Positions 1 through 10,669 are shown, counted from the first letter of the stretch. The stretch is 64,000 nucleotides of DNA from Oceanospirillales bacterium (GCA_018223185.1 JAAEYW010000015.1:29119-93118), one strand, 5' to 3'. The notes: a model not told the origin generated them from the letters alone. Translations and numbers: made by a program.

Positions 1-806
1 GTCAGTGTAAGAAAGTTTTTGCCGGCAATATTGGCATTCGGATGGATCAGCATATTGGTGCTGGCATCAAATACAAACAGGTAGCCGGTAGAGGCAATTT
101 TTATCTCTTTTATCCCTTCACGCAGTTCAATCAGGGCCTCACTGCGGATACGTTCGATATCGGCATCCAGATCATCCAGATAAACCCCCGAACCAATAAC
201 AAAGCCTTTTTGCGGGAAGTTTTTAACAAAGGATACCTTGTCCAGCGGCTTCTCAGAGTCGAGTCGGTTCCATTTATACTGATAGAAACCCTCTCCCTGG
301 CTCAGCGCCAGATCGATCACCGCACGAACCGCTGTACCGCCATCGTTGGTTTGAACTGTCGCCGTGTCTTTGCCCTGATAGCGCGGGTCGGGATGGGACA
401 GCAGAATACCGTTCTGGTCGGCGATCCAGATATAGTCATTCTCGCCATATTTAAAACTTCTCAGCTGCTCAAATGCTACCTGACGAGCCTGGCTTTCACT
501 GAGACCGTTGTGGCGTGCTTCAGTGACGGCGCTCTCGAAAAAGGAGTCGGCCAGATCAACCACGGTGCGCAGACGCTTCTTGTGGGATTCAAGCGCCTGG
601 CTGCGGTATTTTTTTGTATCTGCGTACATTTTATTGGCGAGGGAAAATACGCTGTTCAGTGCAATGGCGCTGGAGTTTCGTTCAATCTCGAATACCTTCT
701 TCTTGATCACCGGTACCGAATAAAAGTACACCGTGACAAATATCATCGAGATGATTATCAGCAGGGTAACGAAGAAGCGTTGCATGAGTTTCGATCTGAA
801 AAGCAT
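1..806 (-). CDS. Cache-domain sensory protein (probable methyl-accepting chemotaxis or signalling protein), C-terminus outside window
   Basis: Reverse-strand open frame from ATG at 806 to window edge: MLFRSKLMQRFFVTLLIIISMIFVTVYFYSVPVIKKKVFE...YIWIADQNGILLSHPDPRYQGKDT...; N-terminal TM then Cache-like motifs. Confidence 0.8.
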   Translation of the reverse strand, partial: MLFRSKLMQRFFVTLLIIISMIFVTVYFYSVPVIKKKVFEIERNSSAIALNSVFSLANKMYADTKKYRSQALESHKKRLRTVVDLADSFFESAVTEARHNGLSESQARQVAFEQLRSFKYGENDYIWIADQNGILLSHPDPRYQGKDTATVQTNDGGTAVRAVIDLALSQGEGFYQYKWNRLDSEKPLDKVSFVKNFPQKGFVIGSGVYLDDLDADIERIRSEALIELREGIKEIKIASTGYLFVFDASTNMLIHPNANIAGKNFLTL

Positions 807-1009
807 AGTGCTGTCGTCTTGTAGCGTATTGTTTTTGTTGTGCTGTCATTCTATAGGAAATATGAGTCTGTCAAACCGGTTGTTACATTTCGTCAGATTT
901 CAGACAAATTGAGGTAATGATTATGAGCTCTAATGTGGATTAAACACAGAACAAATACTGTGACGTATAACAATAAAAACTGACTACCTAAAGTCAGAAG
1001 AGAGTAAAG

Positions 1010-1144
1010 ATGCCTTCTCTTTATCCGCATGATTATTTCACTGCCGCACTGAACCGTTATGGCTCGGCGACGGTACTCTGCTGCTGGTTAATCTTCCTGA
1101 GTTTTCGCACCGTTAATCCCACCTGTTGTAATGATAACGACTGA
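1010..1144 (+). CDS. candidate 44-aa small ORF upstream of acyl-CoA ligase
   Basis: ATG preceded by purine-rich AGAAGAGAGTAAAG; MPSLYPHDYFTAALNRYGSATVLCCWLIFLSFRTVNPTCCNDND with a hydrophobic core. Confidence 0.25.
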   Translation: MPSLYPHDYFTAALNRYGSATVLCCWLIFLSFRTVNPTCCNDND

Positions 1145-1268
1145 AGTGCTGACTGCCAGATTTAACCGGAATGCGCCCGTTCAGGGGCTTTAATGGAATT
1201 CTATTTCAGATTGACTGGCCGGGCTTAACTACTGAGCTACCGGTCGAAAACAGGTACAGGAAAATACA

Positions 1269-2903
1269 ATGTCAGAACATCATAATGTTTATAACCAGTC
1301 CCTTGATCAGAATCAGGCAAACTTTATGGCACTTACGCCGCTGAGTTTTCTTGAGCGCAGCGCTAAGGTCTACCCGCAGCGTATTGCGACGGTGCACGGC
1401 ACGGTTCGCCGAACCTGGGCTGAAACCTATCAGCGTTGCTGCCAGCTGGCCAGTGCCCTGGTGAAGCGGGGGATCGGCAGAGGAGATACCGTATCAATCA
1501 TTGCACCTAACCTGCCGGAACATTTCGAATCTCATTTTGGCGTACCGATGAGTGGCGCTGTTCTGAACTCCATTAATACCCGGCTGGATGCAGAAGCGAT
1601 TGCGTTTGTATTGCAGCATGCGGAATCCAGGGTGCTGATTACTGAGCGTGAATTTTCCGCTGTGGTGCGTAAAGCCCTGAAAATGATCGGTAAAAAAATT
1701 CTGGTGATCGATATTGATGATCCGACCTATGCTGAAGGCGAGCTGATTGGTGATCTGACGTACGATGCTTTTCTGTCCGAAGGTGATGCTTCTTTTGTCG
1801 GTGTAAAACCTTCAGATGAGTGGGATGCAATTACCCTCAACTACACCTCCGGTACCACCGGAGATCCGAAAGGGGTGGTTTATCATCATCGCGGCGCTTA
1901 CCTGAATGCGGTGAGTAATATCGTTTCCTGGGATATGGGCCAGCACCCGGTATATCTGTGGACACTGCCGATGTTCCACTGTAATGGCTGGTGTTTCCCC
2001 TGGTCGATTGCGGCTGCTGCGGGCACCAGTGTCAGTCTGCGACATGTCCGTGCCGATATGATCTTTGAACAGATAAAAGAGCAGAAAGTGAACCACTTCT
2101 GTGGCGCACCTATCGTGTTGAATATGCTCAACTCTGCACCGCAGGCGATGAAAGAGGGGATCGATCATCAGGTCAAGGTCATGACTGCGGGCGCAGCGCC
2201 ACCCGCTTCAGTTATTCAGGGTATGGAGGAGCTTGGCTTCAGGGTGACGCATGTTTATGGTCTCACTGAAACCTATGGCCCCTCAGTGGTCTGTGCCTGG
2301 CATGAAGAGTGGGATGCGTATGACGAAGAGAAAAAGTCCCGTCTGAAATCCCGTCAGGGAGTGCGTGCACCGATGCTGGACGGGTTGATGGTCGCGCATC
2401 CGGATACACTGGAACCTGTACCGCAGGATGGTGAAACCATTGGCGAGATCTTTATGCAGGGCAACCTGGTGATGAAAGGTTATCTGAAGAACCCATCTAC
2501 CACTGATGAAGCGTTTAAGGGCGGGTGGTTTCATTCCGGCGATCTGGCGGTGTGGCATGCTGATGGCTATATCGAGATAAAGGACCGTTCCAAGGATGTG
2601 ATCATCTCCGGTGGTGAAAATATCTCCAGTATCGAGGTTGAAGATGTGCTCTACCGTCATCCTAAAATTCAGGATGCGGCAGTGGTAGCCCGGCCGGATG
2701 AGAAATGGGGTGAAACGCCCTGTGCGTTTATAACCACCACCGAGGGCGAAACGGTGACGGAGCAGGAGATTATCGATTTCTGCCGGGCCAACATGGCGCA
2801 CTTTAAAACCCCTAAACGCGTGGTTGTGGGTGATCTGCCGAAAACCTCTACCGGTAAGATCCAGAAGTTTATTCTGCGCCAGAAGGCTAAAGAGCTGGAA
2901 TGA
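1269..2903 (+). CDS. AMP-binding acyl-CoA synthetase (medium-chain / DmdB-like)
   Basis: 544 aa; YTSGTTGDPKGV and GYIEIKDRSKDVIISGGENIS motifs. Confidence 0.9.
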   Translation: MSEHHNVYNQSLDQNQANFMALTPLSFLERSAKVYPQRIATVHGTVRRTWAETYQRCCQLASALVKRGIGRGDTVSIIAPNLPEHFESHFGVPMSGAVLNSINTRLDAEAIAFVLQHAESRVLITEREFSAVVRKALKMIGKKILVIDIDDPTYAEGELIGDLTYDAFLSEGDASFVGVKPSDEWDAITLNYTSGTTGDPKGVVYHHRGAYLNAVSNIVSWDMGQHPVYLWTLPMFHCNGWCFPWSIAAAAGTSVSLRHVRADMIFEQIKEQKVNHFCGAPIVLNMLNSAPQAMKEGIDHQVKVMTAGAAPPASVIQGMEELGFRVTHVYGLTETYGPSVVCAWHEEWDAYDEEKKSRLKSRQGVRAPMLDGLMVAHPDTLEPVPQDGETIGEIFMQGNLVMKGYLKNPSTTDEAFKGGWFHSGDLAVWHADGYIEIKDRSKDVIISGGENISSIEVEDVLYRHPKIQDAAVVARPDEKWGETPCAFITTTEGETVTEQEIIDFCRANMAHFKTPKRVVVGDLPKTSTGKIQKFILRQKAKELE

Positions 2904-2972
2904 GTCTACGCTGGTAACCTGTGCGGAGGAGAGTGTCTTCTCCGCAGCTCAATGTCAGACGGAAAAATAATA

Positions 2973-3512
2973 ATGAAGATCACCGTAATACTGACACCCG
3001 AAGCCTCAGAGGGTGATAAGCCCGCTCTGGGGAATCAGGCGCAGGAAAGTATCAGAGAAGCGTTAAAGCTGAAACTGAGTGGCCATGCTCAAGAGATCGT
3101 AGTTGTCTCAATCGGACAGCCTTTAAGTGAGACTCAGCGCGTCAGACTGTTGCTGCAGGGCGTTGACTCTACGCTGTTCCGGGCCTGTGATCGCTGTCCT
3201 GGCGTTATGGAACTGGCTGAGCAACTGATCGGAATAATCCATAGAGAATCCCCCGATCTCATGTTTATAAGTCGGGGTGATAATGATCGTCAGAGTCAGC
3301 TGGGGAATATGCTGGCCGAGTTGCTGGCGTTTCGCCTGTCTCAGTCTGATCCGGTCAAAGGTCAGCTTTATCGCACCCTGGTGATTCGTGAAATTGGTAG
3401 TGGAATGCACACTGTCAGGGTGTCGCTGTTACCGTCAGAGTCTGAAGATCTCAGCTGTTTCGGGGGCGAAAAAGAGTTTGGTTTCGATAACAGTCTGGTT
3501 ATTCCGGGATAA
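2973..3512 (+). CDS. divergent EtfB-like protein (orphan)
   Basis: ~179 aa starting MKITVILTP; EALKLKLSGHAQEIVVVSIG...PDLMFISRGDNDRQSQLGNMLAELL aligns with Etf[22 protein letters not shown]...[26 protein letters not shown] at 5052. Confidence 0.6.
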   Translation: MKITVILTPEASEGDKPALGNQAQESIREALKLKLSGHAQEIVVVSIGQPLSETQRVRLLLQGVDSTLFRACDRCPGVMELAEQLIGIIHRESPDLMFISRGDNDRQSQLGNMLAELLAFRLSQSDPVKGQLYRTLVIREIGSGMHTVRVSLLPSESEDLSCFGGEKEFGFDNSLVIPG

Positions 3513-3685
3513 AAACAGTTTCTGCGCTACTGCGGGATCTCTCCTGCGGGGGCGGAGGCTGGCAGATTTGAAAAGACTTAATTGTGGAGTAGCACCATCT
3601 GATGTGATGCCCTGCTATGCAGAATAGCATCAGACTTTTTGGGCTCTGAAAGGGGCCTTTTTTTTTATAATTTTATTAACAGATA

Positions 3686-3716
3686 AAAAAAACCGGTCTC
3701 TGTTAGACAGGACCGG
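3686..3716 (-). terminator. terminator of AraC-family gene
   Basis: minus-strand CCGGTC...GACCGG stem followed by T8. Confidence 0.6.
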
Positions 3717-3856
3717 CGAAAGCATATGGCTCTAAGGGCACGAGCCAATGAGTAAACAAGTAACTCAGGGACCACCATTATGGCGTCTTACCCTGTTGTT
3801 GACGATAGCCTGAGCAGTCAGTCTTTTGATCTAATCGGACATATGGTGGGGCAGCC

Positions 3857-4867
3857 TCAGCCTTTTGATTTTCGGTAGGTGCTGGGGGAAATGCCGGTCC
3901 AGTGTTTGAATGCCCGGGTAAACGCCGCGGCTTCGGCAAAGCCGAGGAGTCTGGCGATTTTGGAGATAGGCAGATTGGGCTGGCTGAGCAGATGAATCGC
4001 TTCATCCCGGCGAACACCGTCCTTGATCTCCTGAAAGCTGGTGCCTTCTTCGTCGAGTTTACGGCGCAGGGTCCGGGAGGTGGTATGCAGCTGATTGGCG
4101 ATATCTTCCATGCTGGTGTCGACCATCGATTCGGCGTTTTCGAGGTAGTCCATCACCTTGCGGGTGTAAACGGGGTAATAGGATTGTCGTTTAAACCAGT
4201 CCAGCGGAGCGCGCCTTAGATAGCTGCTAAGATTTTGCAGTGTCTGTACCACTGGCGCGCTCATGATGCTCCGGTCAAAGGTCAGACTGTTGTGGGGCTG
4301 GTCGAATACAGTGGGGCAGGGAAACATTAACCGGTACTCTTCAAAGTGTGCCGGTTTCGAATGCTGAAAGCCGACCTGTTTCAGCGGGATTCGCTGGCCA
4401 ATCAGCCAACTGGGAAAGCGGTGCCACAATAGCATCAGAAAATCGATCAGGGCGTGGTCCGGGTCTTTTTCCGGATGAGTCAGGTCCAGGGTGAAAATAA
4501 CCCGGTCCCCCTCTTCGGTGATGGTCATATGGGATGCCGGTACCAGCAGGTTATAAAAATGGGCCGCCTGAGTGAAAACCTGCTGCAGATCGGTGCAATG
4601 GATCACCATGCGGCACATCAGCGCGAATATGCCGAAACGACAGGGCGGGCTGGCAAGGCCGAGATAGTCATCATCGCTATGGCGCAGGATCGATTGCACC
4701 AGCCGGCTCAGCTGCATCGGGGTGATACGGACTTCCTGGTTTCTGAGCAGTTCACTGTTGAGCCCGGCTTCCCGTAACAGTTGCTGTTCATTAAGTCCGT
4801 TCAGCCGTGCGCCGTTGAGCATCGCATTGGCAAAGTGGATCGAGATTGAGTGATGGTTATAGCTCAT
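3857..4867 (-). CDS. AraC-family transcriptional regulator with arabinose-binding-type N-terminal domain
   Basis: 336 aa; C-terminal HTH ...HLLSQPNLPISKIARLLGFAEAAAFTRAFKHWTGISPSTYRK. Confidence 0.9.
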   Translation of the reverse strand: MSYNHHSISIHFANAMLNGARLNGLNEQQLLREAGLNSELLRNQEVRITPMQLSRLVQSILRHSDDDYLGLASPPCRFGIFALMCRMVIHCTDLQQVFTQAAHFYNLLVPASHMTITEEGDRVIFTLDLTHPEKDPDHALIDFLMLLWHRFPSWLIGQRIPLKQVGFQHSKPAHFEEYRLMFPCPTVFDQPHNSLTFDRSIMSAPVVQTLQNLSSYLRRAPLDWFKRQSYYPVYTRKVMDYLENAESMVDTSMEDIANQLHTTSRTLRRKLDEEGTSFQEIKDGVRRDEAIHLLSQPNLPISKIARLLGFAEAAAFTRAFKHWTGISPSTYRKSKG

Positions 4868-5051
4868 AACTGGGTACCAGAAGCATTAATGTGTTGTCCT
4901 ATAATGGAGCCGTTTGTCCGATAGTATCAGAAATATCCGAAATTAAATGCTTAATTGTGTCCGAAAATATCAAACATAAGGCTTTTTTAGTTATTGTTGT
5001 CCTGGCTGGCAACAGGCAAACTAGGCTTTAATAAGAAACCGCAATCTAAAA

Positions 5052-5810
5052 GTGAGTGCTATGAAGATACTTGTTCCGGTAAAACGTGTTATCGACTACA
5101 ACGTTAAAGTGCGGGTTAAGTCCGATAACAGTGATGTTGATCTGTCTAACGTGAAAATGGCAATGAATCCGTTCTGTGAAATCGCTGTAGAAGAAGCGGT
5201 TCGCCTGAAAGAGGCGGGTATCGCAAGTGAGATTATTGCAGTCTCTATCGGCGATAAGGCCTGCCAGGAACAGATCCGCACCGCTCTGGCACTGGGCGCT
5301 GATCGCGGCATTCAGATTGAAACCGAATCTGCACCTGATGCACTGTCTGCGGCCAAGTTACTGAAAGCCGTCGTTCAGCAAGAGCAGCCTCAACTGATCA
5401 TCATGGGTAAGCAATCAATCGATTCCGATAACAACCAGACCGGCCAGATGCTGGCGGCGCTGCTGGATTATCCTCAGGCAACCTTTGCCTCTGAAGTTAA
5501 AGTGGAAGGCGATAAGGTACAGGTGACCCGTGAAGTGGACGGTGGTTTGCAGACTCTGGAACTGGATCTGCCGGCAGTCATCACCACTGACCTGCGTCTC
5601 AACGAGCCCCGTTACGCTTCCCTGCCCAACATCATGAAAGCCAAGCGTAAACCGCTGGACGTTAAGGCGCCGGCTGATCTGGGTGTTGAAGTTGGCAACA
5701 AAGTGACACTGGTTGCAGTTAACCCACCGGCAGAGCGTCAGGCGGGTATCAAGGTGGCATCAGTGAGCGAGCTGGTGGATAAGCTGAAAAACGAAGCAAA
5801 AGTAGTTTGA
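5052..5810 (+). CDS. etfB: electron transfer flavoprotein subunit beta
   Basis: 252 aa; [20 protein letters not shown]..., classic EtfB; adjacent etfA. Confidence 0.95.
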   Translation: MSAMKILVPVKRVIDYNVKVRVKSDNSDVDLSNVKMAMNPFCEIAVEEAVRLKEAGIASEIIAVSIGDKACQEQIRTALALGADRGIQIETESAPDALSAAKLLKAVVQQEQPQLIIMGKQSIDSDNNQTGQMLAALLDYPQATFASEVKVEGDKVQVTREVDGGLQTLELDLPAVITTDLRLNEPRYASLPNIMKAKRKPLDVKAPADLGVEVGNKVTLVAVNPPAERQAGIKVASVSELVDKLKNEAKVV

Positions 5811-5821
5811 GGAGCGGGCAG

Positions 5822-6751
5822 ATGACAATTCTGGTAATAGCTGAACATGATAACCAGGCACTTAAGCCTGCAACCCTGAATACCCTGGCTGCTGCACAGC
5901 AGATCGGTGGTGAAATTGAACTGCTGGTGGCGGGTCATAACTGTCAGGCGGTTGCCGACGCAGCAGCAGCGATCCCCTCTGTCGCTAAAGTGTTGCTGGC
6001 AGATAATGCTGCCTACGAGCATCAGCTGGCGGAAAATATTGCCAAGCTGATCGTTGCACTGGTCAGCGGCCACAGCCACATTCTGGCGCCGGCTACCACC
6101 AGTGGTAAGAACTACCTGCCACGGGTTGCTGCACTGCTGGATGTCAATCAGCTGTCTGACGTGATCGCGGTTGAAGCTGCCGATACTTTCCAGCGCCCAA
6201 TCTATGCAGGCAATGCTATCGCGACAGTGAAAACTGACGATGCAGTTAAACTGCTGACCATCCGTGGCACTGCGTTTGATGCGGTTGTTGCTGAGGGTGG
6301 CAGCGCAGCAATTGAAGCGGTTTCTGAGGTGTGTGATGCCGGAAACTCACGTTTTGTCGGTGAAGAACTGGCGAAATCAGACCGTCCTGAGCTGACCGCT
6401 GCATCGGTTATCGTGTCCGGTGGCCGGGGTATGGGTAACGGTGAAAACTTCGACATGCTTTACAGTCTGGCAGATAAGCTGGGCGCGGCGGTTGGCGCAT
6501 CCCGTGCGGCGGTTGACGCAGGTTTTGTACCGAATGATATGCAGGTGGGTCAGACCGGTAAGGTCGTTGCCCCGGATCTGTATATCGCCGTGGGTATCTC
6601 CGGTGCGATTCAGCATCTGGCAGGAATGAAAGATTCTAAGGTCATTGTGGCCATCAATAAGGATGAAGAAGCGCCAATCTTCTCCGTTGCTGACTATGGA
6701 CTGGTAGCCGATCTGTTTGATGCGGTTCCGGAACTGTCTGGCCAGATCTAA
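5822..6751 (+). CDS. etfA: electron transfer flavoprotein subunit alpha
   Basis: [25 protein letters not shown]...; [48 protein letters not shown]-binding C-terminus; RBS GAGGAG. Confidence 0.95.
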   Translation: MTILVIAEHDNQALKPATLNTLAAAQQIGGEIELLVAGHNCQAVADAAAAIPSVAKVLLADNAAYEHQLAENIAKLIVALVSGHSHILAPATTSGKNYLPRVAALLDVNQLSDVIAVEAADTFQRPIYAGNAIATVKTDDAVKLLTIRGTAFDAVVAEGGSAAIEAVSEVCDAGNSRFVGEELAKSDRPELTAASVIVSGGRGMGNGENFDMLYSLADKLGAAVGASRAAVDAGFVPNDMQVGQTGKVVAPDLYIAVGISGAIQHLAGMKDSKVIVAINKDEEAPIFSVADYGLVADLFDAVPELSGQI

Positions 6752-6774
6752 AAACTACATTACAGGTAAAGACC

Positions 6775-8520
6775 ATGAGTGACTATAAGCACCCCCTTAC
6801 AGATGCCGAGTTTGTTCTGAATGAACTGGTACAGTTCGACCAGCTGTGCGCTGACGCCGGACTGGAAGATATCAACAGCGAGCTGGCATCGGTTATTCTC
6901 ACCGAAGCGGGCAAGCTGGGCTCCGGCATGCTGGCCCCGCTGAACCGTACCGGTGATCTGAATCACCCGGTGCTGGGCGAAAACGGTGTACAGCAGACCG
7001 AAGGCTTTTCAGAAGCCTATAAAGAGTATGTTGAGGGGGGCTGGGCTACGCTGACGGCTGCAGAGGAGTTTGGTGGACAGAATCTGCCTAACGTGCTCGG
7101 CACTGCAGTTAATGAAGTATGGCAGACCGCTAACCTGGCGTTTGCGCTCTGTCCTCTGCTGAGTCAGGGGGCGATTGAATCAATCAGTCACCATGGTAGT
7201 GATGACCTGAAAGAACATTACCTGCCGAAACTGGTGAGTGGTGAGTGGACCGGTACCATGAACCTGACCGAATCCGATGCGGGTACTGATCTGGCTGCGG
7301 TGAAAACCAGAGCGGTTCGCAATGGTGATCACTACCTGATCACCGGCCAGAAGATCTTTATCACCTGGGGCGACCATCAGATGACGGATAATATTCTTCA
7401 TCTGGTGCTGGCTCGTCTGCCGGATGCGCCAGCGGGCGTGAAGGGTATCTCACTGTTTATCGTGCCTAAGTTCCTGCTGGATGAGAACGGCAACCCCGGT
7501 AAGCGTAACGATGCCTATGCGGTATCCCTGGAGCATAAACTGGGTATCCACGGCAGCCCGACCTGCGTTATGAGCTTTGGCGATAACGGTGGTGCGGTCG
7601 GTTATCTGGTGGGCGAGGAAAACAAAGGTCTGGCGTATATGTTCACGATGATGAACCATGCGCGTCAGGGGGTTGGCCTGCAGGGGCTGGCAGTTTCCGA
7701 GGCGGCTTATCAGCATGCGCTGCAGTATGCCAAAGACCGTATTCAGGGCACTAATAAAGATGGTAGCCGCTTCCCGATTATTCGTTTCCCGGATGTTCGC
7801 CGTATGCTGATGACGATGAAGTCCGGCACCGAAGCGATGCGGGCGCTCTGTCTTGTGGCTGCGGCCGAAGCTGATCGTGGCAACACTGCCCGGGTTGAGC
7901 TGCTGACCCCGATCGTCAAAGGCTGGGTGACAGAGTTTGCGCAGGAACTTACTTACCTGGGCGTGCAGATTCATGGCGGGATGGGCTTTATTGAAGAGAC
8001 CGGTGCGGCACAGTTCTACCGTGATGCCCGGATTCTGACTATCTATGAAGGCACTACCGGTATTCAGGCACTGGATCTGGTGGGTCGTAAAACGCTGATG
8101 AACGGTGGTGAATCTCTGCAGGCACTGCTGGATGAGATGGCCGCTGACATCGCGCAGTTTGAATCTCTGGGGGGGCAGTTTACCCTCGCGGCACAACAGT
8201 GTCGTACATCACTCGATAATGGTATTGCCGCACGTCAGTGGTTGCTGGATAGTGCAGCGGATAAGAATGCACCGGGCAGTGCCAGCGTTAACTTTATGAT
8301 GCTGTTTGGTTTCCTCTGTGGTGGCTGGCTGATGGCTAAAAGTGCTATACAGGCGCAGGCAAAACTTGATGCCGGTGAAGGTAATTCAGAGTTTTTGCAA
8401 TCCAAGCTGGCAACCGTCCGGTTCTTCTGTGAACATATGCTGCCACGCACCCAGTCCTGTCTTGCTTCCGTGATGGCGGGCAGTGAAAGCATTATGCAAC
8501 TGGATGAAGAGCAGTTATAA
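6775..8520 (+). CDS. acyl-CoA dehydrogenase with C-terminal extension (DmdC-type architecture)
   Basis: 581 aa; MNLTESDAGTDL, QIHGGMGFIEETGAAQFYRDARILTIYEGTTGIQ. Confidence 0.9.
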   Translation: MSDYKHPLTDAEFVLNELVQFDQLCADAGLEDINSELASVILTEAGKLGSGMLAPLNRTGDLNHPVLGENGVQQTEGFSEAYKEYVEGGWATLTAAEEFGGQNLPNVLGTAVNEVWQTANLAFALCPLLSQGAIESISHHGSDDLKEHYLPKLVSGEWTGTMNLTESDAGTDLAAVKTRAVRNGDHYLITGQKIFITWGDHQMTDNILHLVLARLPDAPAGVKGISLFIVPKFLLDENGNPGKRNDAYAVSLEHKLGIHGSPTCVMSFGDNGGAVGYLVGEENKGLAYMFTMMNHARQGVGLQGLAVSEAAYQHALQYAKDRIQGTNKDGSRFPIIRFPDVRRMLMTMKSGTEAMRALCLVAAAEADRGNTARVELLTPIVKGWVTEFAQELTYLGVQIHGGMGFIEETGAAQFYRDARILTIYEGTTGIQALDLVGRKTLMNGGESLQALLDEMAADIAQFESLGGQFTLAAQQCRTSLDNGIAARQWLLDSAADKNAPGSASVNFMMLFGFLCGGWLMAKSAIQAQAKLDAGEGNSEFLQSKLATVRFFCEHMLPRTQSCLASVMAGSESIMQLDEEQL

Positions 8521-8544
8521 AACCGGTAACCGAGGATAAGAATA

Positions 8545-10194
8545 ATGCAAAGAGAGTCGATGGAGTTTGATGTTGTTATAGTCGGTGCCGGACCGGCCGG
8601 ACTGTCAACCGCATGTCGCCTGATGCAACAGGCGAATGAAGCCGGGCAGGAACTGATGGTCTGCGTGGTCGAAAAGAGTGCTGAAGTCGGCGGACATATC
8701 CTTTCCGGCGCGGTGGTTGAACCCCGCGCTCTGGATGAACTGTTCCCCGAGTGGAAAGCCCAGGGCGCACCGCTTAAAACCGAAGTGACCGAAGACCAGA
8801 TCTACCTGCTGAAAAGCGGTGAGAAGGCCACCAAAATTCCTAACGGTTTAGTGCCAAAAACCATGCACAACCACGGCAACTATATTGCCAGTGTGGGTAA
8901 CCTGTGCCGCTGGTTAGGTGAGCAGGCGGAGCAACTGGGGGTCGAGATCTTCCCGGGTTTCCCCGCCTCGCACATTATCTACGGTGATGATGGCCGGGTT
9001 GCCGGTATCGGCACCGGCGATATGGGGCTGGATGAAAACGGTGAGCAGAAAGACAGCTATATGCCGGGTATGGACCTGCTGGCTAAATACACCATCTTTA
9101 CCGAAGGCTGTCGCGGCCATCTGGGTAAAGAGCTGATCGCCACGTTTGAACTGGATAAAGAGGCTGATGCCCAGCACTACGGTATCGGTATTAAAGAGCT
9201 GTGGGATATCCCTGCTGATAAGCACCAGCCCGGTCTGGTGCTGCACGGTGCCGGCTGGCCGCTGAGTGAAGCCAACGCCAGCGGTGGTTTCTTCCTCTAT
9301 CACGCTGAAGACAATCAGGTTGTGGTGGGCCTGATCACCGATCTGAACTACGAAAATCCGCATCTGAGTCCGTTTGATGAGTTCCAGCGGATGAAACACC
9401 ACCCCCTGATCTCTCAGTATCTGCAAGGCGGTAAGCGGGTGTCCTACGGTGCCCGTGCTATCACCAAAGGCGGTTTTAACGCGCTGCCGAAGATGACCAT
9501 GCCCGGCGCACTGTTGCTGGGTTGCGATGCCGGAACCCTGAACTTCGCCAAGATCAAAGGCACTCATACTGCGATGAAGTCTGGTATGGTGGCAGCAGAA
9601 ACCGTCTTTACCGCACTGAGTGGCGGAGACGAGGGCGGCAACGACCTGACCGTCTACGGTGAAAACTTCAAAAACTCCTGGGTCTATGACGAACTGTACA
9701 GCAGCCGAAACTTCGGTCCGGCGCTGCACAAATACGGCACCATGATCGGTGGCGCACTGAACTTTATCGACCAGAACATCTTCAGCCTGCCGTTCACCAT
9801 CCGTGATAACCATGCGGACTACGCCCAGCTGAAGCCAGCGTCTGAATGTCCGGTGATCAGCTATCCGAAGCCCGATGGCGTGCTGAGTTTTGACAAACCT
9901 TCCTCGGTGTTCATCTCCAACACCAACCATGAGGAAAATCAGCCCTGTCACCTGAAACTGAAAGACAGCAGCATCCCGCTGATGCAAAACCTGCCGACGT
10001 TCAACGAACCGGCGCAGCGTTACTGTCCTGCCGGGGTCTACGAAGTGCTGGAAAACGCTGCGGGAGAGAAAGTCTTCCAGATCAACAGCCAGAACTGCGT
10101 GCACTGCAAAACCTGTGATATCAAAGACCCGGCCCAGAATATTACCTGGGTGGCGCCGGAAGGCGGCGGCGGGCCGAACTACCCTAATATGTAA
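8545..10194 (+). CDS. electron transfer flavoprotein-ubiquinone oxidoreductase
   Basis: 549 aa; N-terminal FAD GxGPAG; C-terminal 4Fe-4S CVHCKTCDIKDPAQNITWVAPEGGGGPNYPNM. Confidence 0.95.
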   Translation: MQRESMEFDVVIVGAGPAGLSTACRLMQQANEAGQELMVCVVEKSAEVGGHILSGAVVEPRALDELFPEWKAQGAPLKTEVTEDQIYLLKSGEKATKIPNGLVPKTMHNHGNYIASVGNLCRWLGEQAEQLGVEIFPGFPASHIIYGDDGRVAGIGTGDMGLDENGEQKDSYMPGMDLLAKYTIFTEGCRGHLGKELIATFELDKEADAQHYGIGIKELWDIPADKHQPGLVLHGAGWPLSEANASGGFFLYHAEDNQVVVGLITDLNYENPHLSPFDEFQRMKHHPLISQYLQGGKRVSYGARAITKGGFNALPKMTMPGALLLGCDAGTLNFAKIKGTHTAMKSGMVAAETVFTALSGGDEGGNDLTVYGENFKNSWVYDELYSSRNFGPALHKYGTMIGGALNFIDQNIFSLPFTIRDNHADYAQLKPASECPVISYPKPDGVLSFDKPSSVFISNTNHEENQPCHLKLKDSSIPLMQNLPTFNEPAQRYCPAGVYEVLENAAGEKVFQINSQNCVHCKTCDIKDPAQNITWVAPEGGGGPNYPNM

Positions 10195-10237
10195 AAAACA
10201 AACGCGCCTTAGGGCGCGTTTTTTACATATTAGGGTA
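10180..10237. terminator. long inverted repeat/terminator overlapping the ETF-QO stop codon
   Basis: TACCCTAATATGTAAAAAACaaaCGCGCC-TTA-GGGCGCGTTTTTTACATATTAGGGTA; near-perfect stem with a ~4-nt bulge. Confidence 0.75.
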
Positions 10238-10244
10238 GGTCAGA

Positions 10245-10620
10245 ACGCGACTTTGTCGCTTGCTAGATCGGTGCTGCGCACCTGGCTAGATGTGAAATTC
10301 AGAGAGGTTGTTCACAACTTGCGAGTAGCTAGAGGCCGCTGCGCGGCAGACCGCACTGCGCCGCTTACCAGATCGCGTAGAACTTGCTCGTAGCGTGAAT
10401 GCCCGTGTAGGAGCGCCTTCCAGGCGCGAAAGATATATGGGTAGAGGTGGATTTGGGCAATAAATCTGCTGCTTATTTATGCTTAGATAATTCAGAACAC
10501 AAAAACGCAGACAGCAGCTTCTCCGCTTGCCAGATCGGTGCTTCGCACCTGGCTAGATGTTGCTGCGGGCTAGGGCTGCTGCGCGGTAGAGCGTGAAAAT
10601 ATAAGTCCCTTTTTTGAAAG
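10245..10620 (+). repeat. CTAG-delimited short-hairpin array plus one short REP-like element
   Basis: repeated ...GCTTGCTAGATCGGTGCTGCGCACCTGGCTAGATG... and GTAGGAGCGCCTTCCAGGCGCGA (10417). Confidence 0.6.
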
Positions 10621-10669
10621 TTGTTGCTCGAAAAAGCGAGGGCTTGTGGTTTTTTGCTGGAGCAACGCT

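Noticed and set aside
42-824. 260-aa plus-strand ORF
   Set aside because: Shadow of the minus-strand Cache-domain gene, whose translation gives recognisable TM and Cache motifs
7450-8196. 248-aa minus-strand ORF
   Set aside because: Antisense to acyl-CoA dehydrogenase
8914-10104. 396-aa minus-strand ORF
   Set aside because: Antisense to ETF-QO; shadow composition, no motifs
10115-10393. 92-aa plus ORF over ETF-QO end and repeats
   Set aside because: Wrong frame over the gene end, then translated hairpin repeats
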